Source of the DNA: Deltaproteobacteria bacterium
Lineage (GTDB): Bacteria > Myxococcota_A > Polyangia > GCA-2747355
Direction of reading: 5' to 3'
DNA length: 64,000 nt
Assembly (NCBI GenBank): GCA_020633415.1
Contig: JACKDQ010000003.1
Location: 124,001-188,000, forward strand
Shown: piece after piece, positions 1 to 8,934 of the stretch
Layout of the letters: each line of letters begins with the position of its first letter
How positions within the stretch are numbered: the stretch's first letter is position 1
The notes under the pieces: model-generated
What the model saw: the letters and a program-made list of their open reading frames with translations, nothing else
Databases searched by the model: none
Told to the model about the DNA's origin: nothing
Made by a program: the position numbers and the translations under genes

Positions 1-90
1 CTGCGCAAGCTGAAGCTGGCCTCGGCGATTTGCCAGGAGGAGCGACCGCTGGCGACGGAGATCGAAGCGTTGCTGCGGGCGATCCAATAG
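1..90 (+). CDS. C-terminal end of an unidentified protein (partial)
   Basis: An open frame enters from the left edge and ends at a TAG at 88-90. It gives 29 residues rich in Leu, Ala, Lys and Glu that look like a terminal helix. No motif is present, so no function is assigned. It converges on the downstream gene on the other strand with only 17 bases between the stops. Confidence 0.4.
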   Translation: MRKLKLASAICQEERPLATEIEALLRAIQ

Positions 91-107
91 CGGGGGGGCA
101 GCTCGAG

Positions 108-1766
108 CTACTGCGCAGGCGATTTCGCTTCGACGCGGGGGCGTGAGGTCGGCTCAGGGCGCGACGTCGGCTCAGGGCGCGACGTCGGAACGCTACCATT
201 CGGCGACGGCGTCGGACGTGAAGCCGGGGCGCTAGTCGGTTGTGTTGCCGCCGCTTGCGATGCGGGCGCCGCGGCGTCCTCGCTCCATAGCGGCTTCGGG
301 GCCGATGTCTTGGGCTTGTCGAGCTGATAGCTGGCGACAATATAGCGCGGCTCACCAGCTAGACGAGCGCTGACGACTGCCGTCAATTGGCCGCTGCCGT
401 TCGTTGGGAGGTCAGTCAAGGCAAGCCGACGCTCTCCGCCGCTTACGCTGCGCCGGGAGATCTGGTGACGCTGCCCGGCTGCGTCGTCAAGGTAGAGTGT
501 GAGTGTCGCTCCTTGGGGGAGCGGCGTATCGACGTCGAGCTGGCCATTTTCGATGGTGGCGGCACCGATCGCGCCGAAAACATGCTCGATCAACCCCGCG
601 GAGTAGCCGATCGCCAGAGGGAGTAACTGTCGCGCGCTGTCGAGCATCGCCTGACGACCGATCCAAAACACCACGCGTGCTTTTCGATCGCGTCGGTAAT
701 TGAGCAGCGTTCGGTCTCCACGGCGGATCGCACAGGTGCGTTGGGTGCGGAGGCAGTCTGCGTCGAGAGCGTGGATGCGCGGCTGCTGATAGGGCATCGA
801 GTCGGCGATGCGTTGTGGCGCACGTTGCGGGTCGAGGGCGATCTCCAGCGGCAGCGGTCGCGGTACCGTACCGGGAGAAAAATGGTTGATGTGAGTGACA
901 TCAGCCAGGCCGCGCCAATCCTTGTCCGAGAAAAACGCTGTGATCCGCTTTTTGCGTACGGCGAGCCGGCGGAAAGCGCTCAGCCCATGCTGGCCGAAGC
1001 TATCGGCCACGAAACGCTCGTAGCGCGAACCGCGATACCAGGTGCTTGTCCCGAGGCGGGTCAGGAACGCGTGGCGATAGTCGTTTCGCACGTGTGCTGG
1101 CTGAGCCATGTCCTGTAGCAGACTGAGCTGACCGCCCAGGGCCAATAGCGCCAGAGCGAGGTGGTGGGCACGGTAGCTGGCGGTTTTGCCCTGCAATGCC
1201 TGCGCGAGGTGTGTCTGCAAAACGCTGATCGATTGGGGGTTGTGCTTGTCGACCAACCAGCTGAGGGCAGACTGGCCAGTCAGATCAAAGGCACTGTCGG
1301 TCAGGAGCTGGCGAACTCGGTCGCCACTTTCCATCGTCGAGACGAGCGCCGTCGCTGCGCCGATCAGCGGGCGGCTGTCGTTGAGGCCACGGCCCGATGT
1401 CGGGTCGTAGAAGTGGGCGCGGTTATTCGTCGCCGGCATGTCGGCGAGCACTGCGCCGGTCATCAACCAGGCGATCGCCGCTTGCTCGCCCCGGATGGGG
1501 CGATAGCCGCCAGCCGGATCCAGGCGACTGAATTGGCGATGTAGCGCCCGGAAGGCACCGCGGTCCATCAAGTCCTGGCGAATGCGCAAGGCGGTAAAGA
1601 GTCCGCGTGCAAAGCCCCAGCTGCGCAGGGTTTGATGAAGTGTACTGGCTAGCGCCGCTTCGGCGGTCAGCCCGGCGTGGGTCGTGGTGGCCTCGTACGC
1701 CGGCGCATCGGTGGCAAGGCCGAGGCAAAGCAAGGTTGTGAGCGTCGTTAGGCGGTAGTGTCTCAT
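108..1766 (-). CDS. Exported zinc-dependent phospholipase C-like protein
   Basis: A 552-residue secreted protein. The start is the ATG at 1766, because it opens a clear signal peptide (MRHYRLTTLTTLLCLGLA) and overlaps the upstream stop as ATGA; the frame is open further upstream. Mature residues begin near a THAGLT motif, and a segment reading LSLLQDMAQPAHVRNDY around residue 230 matches the helix with metal-binding His and Asp of the zinc phospholipase C / S1-P1 nuclease-like fold. The C-terminus is Pro/Ser/Thr-rich and ends in TSRPEP repeats, probably a flexible tail. Substrate unknown. It is co-transcribed with the lipoprotein upstream. Family assignment rests on motif memory and is moderately secure. 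Confidence 0.65.
   Translation of the reverse strand: MRHYRLTTLTTLLCLGLATDAPAYEATTTHAGLTAEAALASTLHQTLRSWGFARGLFTALRIRQDLMDRGAFRALHRQFSRLDPAGGYRPIRGEQAAIAWLMTGAVLADMPATNNRAHFYDPTSGRGLNDSRPLIGAATALVSTMESGDRVRQLLTDSAFDLTGQSALSWLVDKHNPQSISVLQTHLAQALQGKTASYRAHHLALALLALGGQLSLLQDMAQPAHVRNDYRHAFLTRLGTSTWYRGSRYERFVADSFGQHGLSAFRRLAVRKKRITAFFSDKDWRGLADVTHINHFSPGTVPRPLPLEIALDPQRAPQRIADSMPYQQPRIHALDADCLRTQRTCAIRRGDRTLLNYRRDRKARVVFWIGRQAMLDSARQLLPLAIGYSAGLIEHVFGAIGAATIENGQLDVDTPLPQGATLTLYLDDAAGQRHQISRRSVSGGERRLALTDLPTNGSGQLTAVVSARLAGEPRYIVASYQLDKPKTSAPKPLWSEDAAAPASQAAATQPTSAPASRPTPSPNGSVPTSRPEPTSRPEPTSRPRVEAKSPAQ
148..188. repeat. 18-bp tandem repeat encoding TSRPEP
   Basis: Two perfect 18-bp copies (148-165 and 166-183) followed by the first 5 bases of a third. 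They encode the TSRPEP hexapeptides at the C-terminus of the phospholipase-like protein. The period is a multiple of three, so copy number could vary without breaking the frame. Confidence 0.85.
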
Positions 1767-2920
1767 CTGGTACCTGCCGGCCGTTGGCTCAATCGCTGAT
1801 GGACTTGGCGTGCCAGCTGGCGAACTTGTTCGTCTTCGACACACTGGCCGCGTCCGCAGGTGACGATCACGACGGCGTCGTGGCGGTCGTCGGCAAAACC
1901 GACGGCGGCGATCTCTCCCTGGACAACAAAGAACGAGCGGTCGCCGATCTTGTTTTCACGTCGAGCTTCGGGGAGCGCCTTGAACAGCTCTTCGAACTTG
2001 GCCCCGAGTGCGTCGCCGCTGAGCTTCCAATAGCGGACCGCCACGTCGTAACGCTCGCCGCGGTTTTCGGCGCGGAAATGGATGGTGTCGGTGGTGTCTC
2101 GCGGTTCGGCCAACTTTGCGCGTCGCAGTGCGCCATCGAAGCCGGTGATGCGCCGGATTTCATCTGACGTCAGTAGGTGCTCTGCGGCACCGATCGCGGC
2201 GATGGGGGGCGAGTCCGGCAAGTCGCTGACGCTGCGCCTCGTGTGCGACTGTTTCGCTTGCTGGGTTAGTTGGTCGGACGCTAGTCGTCGCTCCCATTGG
2301 GTGGCGCGTTGCAGCTCTTCGTCGCCGCCGATGAACAGGAGGTGTCGCGCACGCGACTGTTCCGGGGAAAAGCGCGTCATGGTCACGACGTTGTTTAGCT
2401 GGGCGAACGGACGGGCGCGGAAGCCGCCACCGAACCCGCGGTTGTGGCGAAACGCGGTGTAACCACGCTTGTAGACGACAAACGATAGCCGCGCCAGTCG
2501 CACGGAGGCCCCGCTGGGCAAATCGCGCAGTTCTTCGATCCGGTAACGCCCATCGGCGTCGGTGCGGGTTGAGGCGGTCTTGGCAGACAGTGGAGCGCTG
2601 TGGCCAACGCCGCGGTTGAAGGCCCAACTGCACCAGACGATCGCATCGGCGATCGGTTTGTTGCTGTCGCCGTCGACGACGCGCCCCGAGAACGGTCCAA
2701 GCATCGAGCCCGGCTTGACCGTATTCGGCTGCTGGGAAAATGCGGCGGTGCGAACGATCGGTCCACAGGCGCTCAGGAGCAGCCCTAGCGCGAGCCAAAG
2801 CCAGGCTCGGTGCAGTCGCCCTAAGTGCGCTGCACGCCGTGGGCTGTTTCCACGGCGGCGGGTCGGGATCACGCTACCCCAATTGACGTTGTTCTGCCGA
2901 ATTGGTACTTTCCTTTCCAC
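1763..2920 (-). CDS. Lipoprotein with carboxypeptidase regulatory-like (Ig-fold) domain
   Basis: The frame gives up to 385 residues. A hydrophobic stretch ending in LLLSACGP (Cys52) is a lipobox, so the mature protein should be a lipid-anchored envelope protein. Residues about 70-160 (GRVVDGDSNKPIADAIV, then TDADGRYRIEEL) look like a carboxypeptidase regulatory-like / CNA-B Ig domain. The C-terminal half is not recognised. The listed start is a GTG; the n-region before the signal helix is unusually long (about 38 residues), so a GTG 16 codons further in may be the true start. The stop overlaps the ATG of the next gene by 4 bases, indicating translational coupling. Confidence 0.65.
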   Translation of the reverse strand: MERKVPIRQNNVNWGSVIPTRRRGNSPRRAAHLGRLHRAWLWLALGLLLSACGPIVRTAAFSQQPNTVKPGSMLGPFSGRVVDGDSNKPIADAIVWCSWAFNRGVGHSAPLSAKTASTRTDADGRYRIEELRDLPSGASVRLARLSFVVYKRGYTAFRHNRGFGGGFRARPFAQLNNVVTMTRFSPEQSRARHLLFIGGDEELQRATQWERRLASDQLTQQAKQSHTRRSVSDLPDSPPIAAIGAAEHLLTSDEIRRITGFDGALRRAKLAEPRDTTDTIHFRAENRGERYDVAVRYWKLSGDALGAKFEELFKALPEARRENKIGDRSFFVVQGEIAAVGFADDRHDAVVIVTCGRGQCVEDEQVRQLARQVHQRLSQRPAGTR

Positions 2921-3053
2921 GCGTTATGGCAGCGCTATAGCCCAGCTGCCGGCGAATGTAAATGCGCAACGCGCCCGACGGTCCGAGCGGGTCGGCTTCG
3001 GCGCGGGCATGTTCACCCGCCCGTTCTTTTGACGGCGCGTCAGGGACTTTGAG

Positions 3054-4361
3054 ATGTCTCAGTGCACCAGCTGCGGACAGGAAAATGCCGCGACCAGCCG
3101 TTTCTGCCAGGCGTGTGGCGCTCCGATGGCGCGCCAGGCTTCGCCATCGGAGGATGTGGCGATCCAACGCGTTTGTGGCTCATGTGGGGCGAGCAACCTT
3201 GCGGCGCTGAAGTTCTGCAACGCTTGCGGATCACCGCTGGGAATGCCCGGGCAGGGGCCCGTTGATCAGCCGACTTACATCGCGTGCGCGGCTTGTGGCA
3301 CCAACACGGCGGCCGGTTTTAGCTTCTGCCAGCATTGTGGTGCCGCGCTGCCTGGACCGGCCGAATTGCGCAGCTCTGATGCGGCCGATACTATCGGTGA
3401 GTTGCCGCGTGCCGTTTCGCAGGTCAGTGCGAAAAGTGCGACGTTGCCACCGGCTGAAGAACCACTATTGGCCGAGGAACCGCAGTCCACCGAGGAGAGC
3501 GACGATACTGCGCTGACAGATCAGCCCCTCGACGAAGATACCGCGCCGATCCAGCCCGCGATGGCGATCGAGTTGAATCCGGCGCAGCCGGCTGTGGGTG
3601 GCGATACGATGGGCCCGGGAGCGCGGCGTGGCTCGGTGCAACCGGTGCTGGCGAGGTTCATTTCGGTTCGCCGCGACGGCAGCGATGGTGAGGTTCACGT
3701 CATCGATGAGCAACAGACCGATCTCGGCCGCACATCCGGTCTGCTGCGTTTTCCCGACGACCCGTATCTTTCGGAGCGGCACTGTCGGATCTCGCTGAGC
3801 GCCGAAGGTAGCTGGTCGATCGAGGACCTCTGCACGCTCAACGGCGTGTTCATTCGAATCGACGATCCGAATGCCCTCGAGGCTGAGGGCCACAAGCTTG
3901 TCGATGGTGACGTCCTACTGATCGGCAAGCAGGTGTTGCGTTTCTGTTGGCTAGGCGAGCATGAGCGGGAGATCACGCCGGCGAGCGAAAACGGTGTGAT
4001 GCTGTTCGGCTCACCGTTGCGCAAGCCGTGGGCACGTCTGCTGCAGCTTTCCGTGGCCGGGGTAACGCGCGATGTCTACCACCTTTATCGGCCACGCCTG
4101 ACGCTCGGCCGCGAAGATGGAGACTTGGTGTTTCCCGACGACGAGTTCATGTCGCGCCGACATCTGATGATTTCTCTCGATGGTGGTCAAGCGAGGATCG
4201 AGGACTTGGGCAGTTCCAATGGGACGTTCGTGCGGATCCGCGGCAAGACGCCTTTGCTCGCTGGGGCAATGGTGCGTGTTGGTGACCAACTGCTGCGTTT
4301 CGAACCGCAGCAAGGCCTACCCGCGGGGACGCCGTCGACTCGGGGAGGATCAGGGTGCTGA
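3054..4361 (+). CDS. Triple zinc-ribbon, double FHA adaptor protein
   Basis: A 435-residue cytoplasmic-looking protein with no signal or membrane segment. The N-terminus has three CxxC...CxxC zinc ribbons (CTSCG/CQACG, CGSCG/CNACG, CAACG/CQHCG) within about 100 residues. An acidic linker of about 100 residues follows, then two FHA domains at about 220-300 and 345-420. The second is canonical (LGRED, SRRH, SSNGTF); the first keeps LGR, SERH and LNG. FHA domains bind phosphothreonine peptides, so an adaptor reading Ser/Thr kinase output is inferred; no kinase lies in the window. The gene overlaps the next by 7 bases. No strong ribosome site precedes the ATG. Confidence 0.85.
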   Translation: MSQCTSCGQENAATSRFCQACGAPMARQASPSEDVAIQRVCGSCGASNLAALKFCNACGSPLGMPGQGPVDQPTYIACAACGTNTAAGFSFCQHCGAALPGPAELRSSDAADTIGELPRAVSQVSAKSATLPPAEEPLLAEEPQSTEESDDTALTDQPLDEDTAPIQPAMAIELNPAQPAVGGDTMGPGARRGSVQPVLARFISVRRDGSDGEVHVIDEQQTDLGRTSGLLRFPDDPYLSERHCRISLSAEGSWSIEDLCTLNGVFIRIDDPNALEAEGHKLVDGDVLLIGKQVLRFCWLGEHEREITPASENGVMLFGSPLRKPWARLLQLSVAGVTRDVYHLYRPRLTLGREDGDLVFPDDEFMSRRHLMISLDGGQARIEDLGSSNGTFVRIRGKTPLLAGAMVRVGDQLLRFEPQQGLPAGTPSTRGGSGC

Positions 4362-5779
4362 AGGTAACCTGCGAGTATCTGACCGGTGCCTTCGCTGGTC
4401 GAACGGTCACGGTAGAAGGCGCGGTAATCAAGATCGGTCGTCATCCAGACAACCAAATTGCCTTCGATCCGCAGACCGATCGGGACGTTTCTGGGCACCA
4501 TGCCGAACTGCGCCAGGTCGCGAACGGCGTTCAGCTCGTTGACGTCGGCAGCGCTAACGGCACCTTTGTCGATGGCCGCCGCGTGAGCCAGTGTGCGGCC
4601 AGCGAGGGTCTCAAGGTGCAGTTTGGACCTACCGGGCCGACGATTCGTTTGGCGTTTGCGCCCGGACTGATTGCCGCCAAGTCGCCGGCGCCTTTGGTAC
4701 CGCCAATGGTTCAGCCGCCTCGTGGTGCCCCCGCCGCTGGAGCACCGGGGAAGGTCGGCCAACGCACTGTTGCGCTGATGATCGACCGCGCGATGCGAGG
4801 TAGCCGAAGGCGCTTCAAGGTGGTGGTGATCGTCGCCGCGACACTGATGGCGCTGACCGTCGGCGGTTTCATGCTGCTGCGCCACCGTGAGAAGAAGGAA
4901 ACCGCGGCCAGTCAGGCCGAGCTCAGACGTCAGATGGCGGCGTTGATGGCCAAGCAGACCGGTGCGACGACGAGCGCCGAAAAGGAAGCGATCGCCGGTC
5001 GACTGGCCCAGCTCAATGAGCGACTGGGCAAGAGTGCGGTAGCCGCTGAAAGTGGCCGGGCAATCGTCCAGGGATCGCTCAACGCGGTGTTCTTGCTGGG
5101 CTATGAAGCGAGCGGGCGGCCGGCAAAGGGATTCTGTACAGCCTTTGCCGTGGCCAAGCGCTGGCTGGCGACCAACGCACATTGCGTGCTGGGTATCGAG
5201 CAGTTTCGCTCGGGAGGCGTAGAGCCCTTTTTGCTGATGAACCGCAAGCCCGGGAAACGCTACCGCATCGCCCAGGCGATTCGACATCCCGCCTATCACA
5301 AGCCGACGCGCAAGATCAGCGAGGATGTTGGCTTGTTGCAGGTGGATGTCGATCTGCCCAACGCGATTGCTCTGGCGAGCGACGAGGCGCTGCGCAAGTT
5401 GGACTCAGGCGACGTGATGTACACTTACGGCTTTCCGGGACGACTCGCTAGCGTGACGTCGCCAAGCGCGACGCTCTCGCGTGGGGTCGTCGGACGTGTC
5501 ACGCGGCTCGACGGAGAGTTTGGCGCGTTCTTGGATAATAAGCTGATCCAGCATAGCGCTTTCACCAGCGGCGGTACCTCGGGGAGTCCGATCTTCAACG
5601 CCGAGGGGCAGGTGATCGCGGTCAACGCAGGTGGCTACGTCGAACCGGGTACGCTACAAGTGATGGATCCCAGCACCGGCCGGGCGCGTCAGCTGACGGT
5701 GGCCAAGCAGCTCGCCGGCTATAACTTCGGTATCCGCGTCGACGTGCTGCGCGAACTGATGGGCCGCTACGTACAGTAG
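4355..5779 (+). CDS. FHA domain-transmembrane-trypsin-like serine protease
   Basis: 474 residues from a GTG with a GGAGG site about 8 bases upstream, overlapping the previous stop. Residues 1-90 are an FHA domain (IGRHPDN, SGHHAEL, SANGTF). A basic/Pro/Ala linker leads to one membrane helix at about 152-175, then a coiled stretch, then a chymotrypsin-fold protease. The triad is visible: His276 in TNAHC, Asp324 in EDVGLL, Ser409 in GTSGSP. The FHA end should face the cytoplasm and the protease the periplasm, linking an internal phospho-signal to envelope proteolysis (inference). There is no PDZ domain, unlike HtrA/DegP. It is translationally coupled to the zinc-ribbon FHA protein. Confidence 0.85.
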   Translation: MLKVTCEYLTGAFAGRTVTVEGAVIKIGRHPDNQIAFDPQTDRDVSGHHAELRQVANGVQLVDVGSANGTFVDGRRVSQCAASEGLKVQFGPTGPTIRLAFAPGLIAAKSPAPLVPPMVQPPRGAPAAGAPGKVGQRTVALMIDRAMRGSRRRFKVVVIVAATLMALTVGGFMLLRHREKKETAASQAELRRQMAALMAKQTGATTSAEKEAIAGRLAQLNERLGKSAVAAESGRAIVQGSLNAVFLLGYEASGRPAKGFCTAFAVAKRWLATNAHCVLGIEQFRSGGVEPFLLMNRKPGKRYRIAQAIRHPAYHKPTRKISEDVGLLQVDVDLPNAIALASDEALRKLDSGDVMYTYGFPGRLASVTSPSATLSRGVVGRVTRLDGEFGAFLDNKLIQHSAFTSGGTSGSPIFNAEGQVIAVNAGGYVEPGTLQVMDPSTGRARQLTVAKQLAGYNFGIRVDVLRELMGRYVQ

Positions 5780-5788
5780 GAGATCGAC

Positions 5789-7474
5789 GTGCGGCTGTTG
5801 CTGGACCGCTATAACCGAGGCGCTGGACGTAAGACGGTGCAACGCGTCCTGCTCGGCTGCGTCGTTTTGCTGGCGTTGCTTGTCGTTTGCTACGCGACTT
5901 TTCGCGCTGTGACGCGTTTTTCGCCGCCGCGATCGAGTGCGTTGGCGAAGGTGAGTGTTTTGCACCGCGCCGCCGGCCAGCCGATCGCCTTGAACGGCAG
6001 TCAGAGCACGTTGCGTCGCGATCGCGGGATCTGGTTGATCGAGCTTCATGGCGATCCGGCTAGTCTCGGTCGCGATCACGGGTTGTTGGTGCAGCGTCAA
6101 GCCGACCGTTTCGAGCAGCACATGAAGCGGCTACTCGAGCGTCATGCGCCAGGCTGGTTGCGGCGCTTCATCGCCGGCAATGTAGTGCGTTGGCGATATC
6201 GGCACCTCGACGAAGCGACGCCCGAAGAGCGCCAGATCGAGCTCGCGGCGTTGGCTGGGCAATACATCGATAGCGAGGACTATCTCGAGGAGCCGTTTCA
6301 GCGCTTGCTTTACTACCACGCGCTGTATGAGGTCTCGCGAGACATGGCCGATTCTCCACTGCTCGCCTGCACCTCTTTCGCGGCTTGGGGCAAGGCGACG
6401 CAATCTGGGGCGCTGTTGGTTGGCCGCAACTTCGATTTCGACGGCGGTGAGCCGTTTGACCGCGACAAGGCGCTGATCATCTTTCGGCAAACGGGCAAAA
6501 TTCCCTTTGCCTCGGTAGCGTGGCCGACGATGACTGGCGTCGTCACTGGCGTGAACGCTCACGGCATCTTCGTCGCCATTCACGCCGCGAAGAGTGATGC
6601 AAAGCTCTCGCCCGGTGCGCCCGTTGTCTTCCTGCTGCGCAAGATTCTGGCCGAGGCGCGGTCGTTGGACGACGCTCGCCGAATCGCTAAGGCGTATCCA
6701 CTCTCGGGGACTCAGGCGTTGTTGCTTGCCGACGGTCAGCGCAAGCAAGCTGGCGTGCTGGAGATCGCTGGCGAGCGGCAAATGTGGCGGACCAGCGAGC
6801 GTCAGTATCTGTTGCTCACCAACCACCTGCGGCACGCGCGCTTCCGAAGCGACGCCACCAACGACCGTCACCGTCGCTATTCGACAAGTGGCGCGCGCTA
6901 CCAGCGGCTGGAAGAACTCGTCAAAGGACGGCAGCAGCCATTCGATCCGCCGGCTATCGCGCAGATCCTGCGCGACCGACGCGGCGCTGGGAATCGCCAA
7001 TTGCCGCTGGGGCATGCCTCGGCGATCAACGCGCTGGGGACGACTCATTCGGTTGTGCTCGATTTGAGTGCGATGGTGCTTTGGGTCTCTCGTGGTCCCC
7101 ACACGCAGGGCGTCTACGTTCCCTTCGATCTGCGGCGCTTGTTGCTGGACGCGCCGGAGGTCCGATCGCTCGCGTCGTTGCCAGCGCAGCCGCTTGCGCT
7201 GCAAGAGCTGTCTCTGCATCGCTGGGCGACGGAACAGCGGCAGCACGCTGAGCGCCTGCTGGCGCTTTCCGAGGTCGAGGGTGCGATCGACCACGCGCGG
7301 CGGGCTTGTCAATTGGCGCCGCAATCACCTCAGATGGCGCTGCATTTGGCTGACCTACTATACGGCGTTGGCCGTACTGCACAGGCACGCGATGCGTACC
7401 GGCGCTTCCTCGGGCTACATCCGCCGTATTTGGCGGATGTTGAGCGCGCCCAGTCTCGGCTAGCGGGCCACTAG
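5789..7474 (+). CDS. C45-family (acyl-CoA:penicillin acyltransferase-like) N-terminal nucleophile hydrolase
   Basis: 561 residues from a GTG with an AGGAG site 6 bases before it. Residues 15-45 form a membrane anchor. A CTSFAAWG motif places a candidate nucleophile at Cys194, followed by LLVGRNFDFD and NAHGIFVAIHAA segments typical of the choloylglycine/C45 Ntn-hydrolase group, which mature by cleaving just before the Cys and hydrolyse amide bonds of acylated substrates. The last 80 residues resemble a TPR repeat. It is the last gene of the FHA operon, 9 bases after the protease. Substrate unknown; location probably periplasmic. Confidence 0.75.
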   Translation: MRLLLDRYNRGAGRKTVQRVLLGCVVLLALLVVCYATFRAVTRFSPPRSSALAKVSVLHRAAGQPIALNGSQSTLRRDRGIWLIELHGDPASLGRDHGLLVQRQADRFEQHMKRLLERHAPGWLRRFIAGNVVRWRYRHLDEATPEERQIELAALAGQYIDSEDYLEEPFQRLLYYHALYEVSRDMADSPLLACTSFAAWGKATQSGALLVGRNFDFDGGEPFDRDKALIIFRQTGKIPFASVAWPTMTGVVTGVNAHGIFVAIHAAKSDAKLSPGAPVVFLLRKILAEARSLDDARRIAKAYPLSGTQALLLADGQRKQAGVLEIAGERQMWRTSERQYLLLTNHLRHARFRSDATNDRHRRYSTSGARYQRLEELVKGRQQPFDPPAIAQILRDRRGAGNRQLPLGHASAINALGTTHSVVLDLSAMVLWVSRGPHTQGVYVPFDLRRLLLDAPEVRSLASLPAQPLALQELSLHRWATEQRQHAERLLALSEVEGAIDHARRACQLAPQSPQMALHLADLLYGVGRTAQARDAYRRFLGLHPPYLADVERAQSRLAGH

Positions 7475-7549
7475 CACAACTCTCGCACACACCGCCTCGA
7501 TGCGAGCGACCGATCGGATCGAGCGGTTTGTTGATCGGGTGCTGTCGGT

Positions 7550-8368
7550 CTAGTGGAAATGAATCGTCAACGAGGCACCGCCGGGAAACGGCGTGACTTC
7601 GCTGCGCGGCGCCTTTTCGTGTTTGGCTGTGCGACCACCTGGCTTATTGAGGATGAACAGCACCGTTGCTGCGACGGCTGCTGCACCCGCTAGGCCGAAG
7701 GTGATGTTGGCGCCAAGCGCTTTGCTCTTGGCGCTGTCGTTCTTGCTCTGGGCCTCAGGAAACGGAAGGTTGGGGTTCTTTGCGGCGTCCTCGTCGGACT
7801 TGGCAGCGAGGCCGAGACCGATCCCCGCTCCCGCCGAAGCCACCGCGACCCCGCTAAGCGTCCAGGCGACCCAGTTCTTGTACCAAGGGCGCGGACCGTC
7901 GGCCGAAGGCGTTTCGGCTGCCGGCGGATTCACTTTCGGCGGGTCCTTGGGGGGTTGTGGGTGATCGCTTGGCGGCGGTTGGCTCTGGGCGCGCTTTTCG
8001 GCCCAGTCGCGGCGGTAGCCGTCGAAGGCATCGCGGATCTTCGGCGAGATGTCGCTGGGCAGCGCGATCGCGGCATCGTGGTCGAGCGCGCGAAAGAATG
8101 CCGCACGAGCCATCTTGGGTTGCAGCGTGTTTGCGTAGATCAGTGCGCGGTACATTTCGATGTTCGCCCGATCAGTCGCGGTATTTTGCGGCCAACGAGC
8201 GGCCTGGTCGAGCGCTTCAAGCGCGGTCTGATCTTCCATTTCGGAGAACAGTTGAATGCCGCGCTTGAGATGCGGGTTTTTCGTTGCTGCTGACGCCGCC
8301 GTGCTGGCAAACAGCGCGAGCGACAACACCGCCGACGCCAGCTGTCGCATCAAGGCTCGATTTGGCAT
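7550..8368 (-). CDS. Exported TPR-like protein with C-terminal membrane helices
   Basis: 272 residues when started at the ATG at 8368, which gives a clean signal peptide ending ASAA and lies 5 bases after the upstream stop. Residues 25-130 are helical and TPR-like (LFSEMEDQTALEALDQAA...). A Pro-rich linker of about 30 residues follows, then two hydrophobic segments (about 175-200 and 230-255). Proteins of this layout, with an N-terminal TPR-like part, a Pro linker and helices, are common in Myxococcota but have no known role. Third gene of a tight three-gene operon. Confidence 0.65.
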   Translation of the reverse strand: MPNRALMRQLASAVLSLALFASTAASAATKNPHLKRGIQLFSEMEDQTALEALDQAARWPQNTATDRANIEMYRALIYANTLQPKMARAAFFRALDHDAAIALPSDISPKIRDAFDGYRRDWAEKRAQSQPPPSDHPQPPKDPPKVNPPAAETPSADGPRPWYKNWVAWTLSGVAVASAGAGIGLGLAAKSDEDAAKNPNLPFPEAQSKNDSAKSKALGANITFGLAGAAAVAATVLFILNKPGGRTAKHEKAPRSEVTPFPGGASLTIHFH

Positions 8369-8373
8369 CGCCG

Positions 8374-8934
8374 CTAGATTCCTAGACCGACGCGGAAGTA
8401 GCCAAGGGCGATCAGGTCCCAACCGCCTTCGGTTTCTGGCTCAATGCCGGCGACCGTCGCGCCACCGCTGAAGAACCAGTGGTAACCCACCGTCGGGGTG
8501 ATGCCGATCGAGAAGAATTTGAGAAACACCCAGCGCAGTCCGATTCCGCCACGAAAGCCGGCGCCGACGTTGTGGATCGGAACTTCGTCGCCGCCCAACG
8601 AGCCGACGTAAAACGTACCGGCTAGGCGCAAGACCAACTCCAGGCCGCCGGCGAGGCCAAAGGTCGTGTCGCCGCCCAGATTGAAGCCGACGAGGTTGGC
8701 GCCGACATCGCCGCCGAACGAGCGGACGTAGTCGATGTAGGCCGAGAGGATCAGAATTCGCGCGCCGACTTCGAGTCCCAGTGCACCGCCTTTGGCTGCC
8801 TCATGAAACTTGCCGCTGCCCTGCAGCGTGCCTAGCCCGGCACTGCCCCAGACCTCGAAGAGTTTCGCGTCGGCGGTGCGACTGATCGGTGTGAGCGCTG
8901 CGACGACTAGCAGTGTAAGCAGGATCTTTTTCAT
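8374..8934 (-). CDS. Small outer-membrane beta-barrel-like protein
   Basis: 186 residues with a signal peptide ending ADA. The rest is Gly-rich with alternating hydrophobic strands (for example VGARILILSAYIDYV, FFSIGITPTVGYHWFF) and a terminal GYFRVGLGI, as expected for an 8-stranded outer membrane barrel. It starts inside the upstream stop (ATGA overlap at 8931-8934). No specific family is recognised. Confidence 0.65.
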   Translation of the reverse strand: MKKILLTLLVVAALTPISRTADAKLFEVWGSAGLGTLQGSGKFHEAAKGGALGLEVGARILILSAYIDYVRSFGGDVGANLVGFNLGGDTTFGLAGGLELVLRLAGTFYVGSLGGDEVPIHNVGAGFRGGIGLRWVFLKFFSIGITPTVGYHWFFSGGATVAGIEPETEGGWDLIALGYFRVGLGI

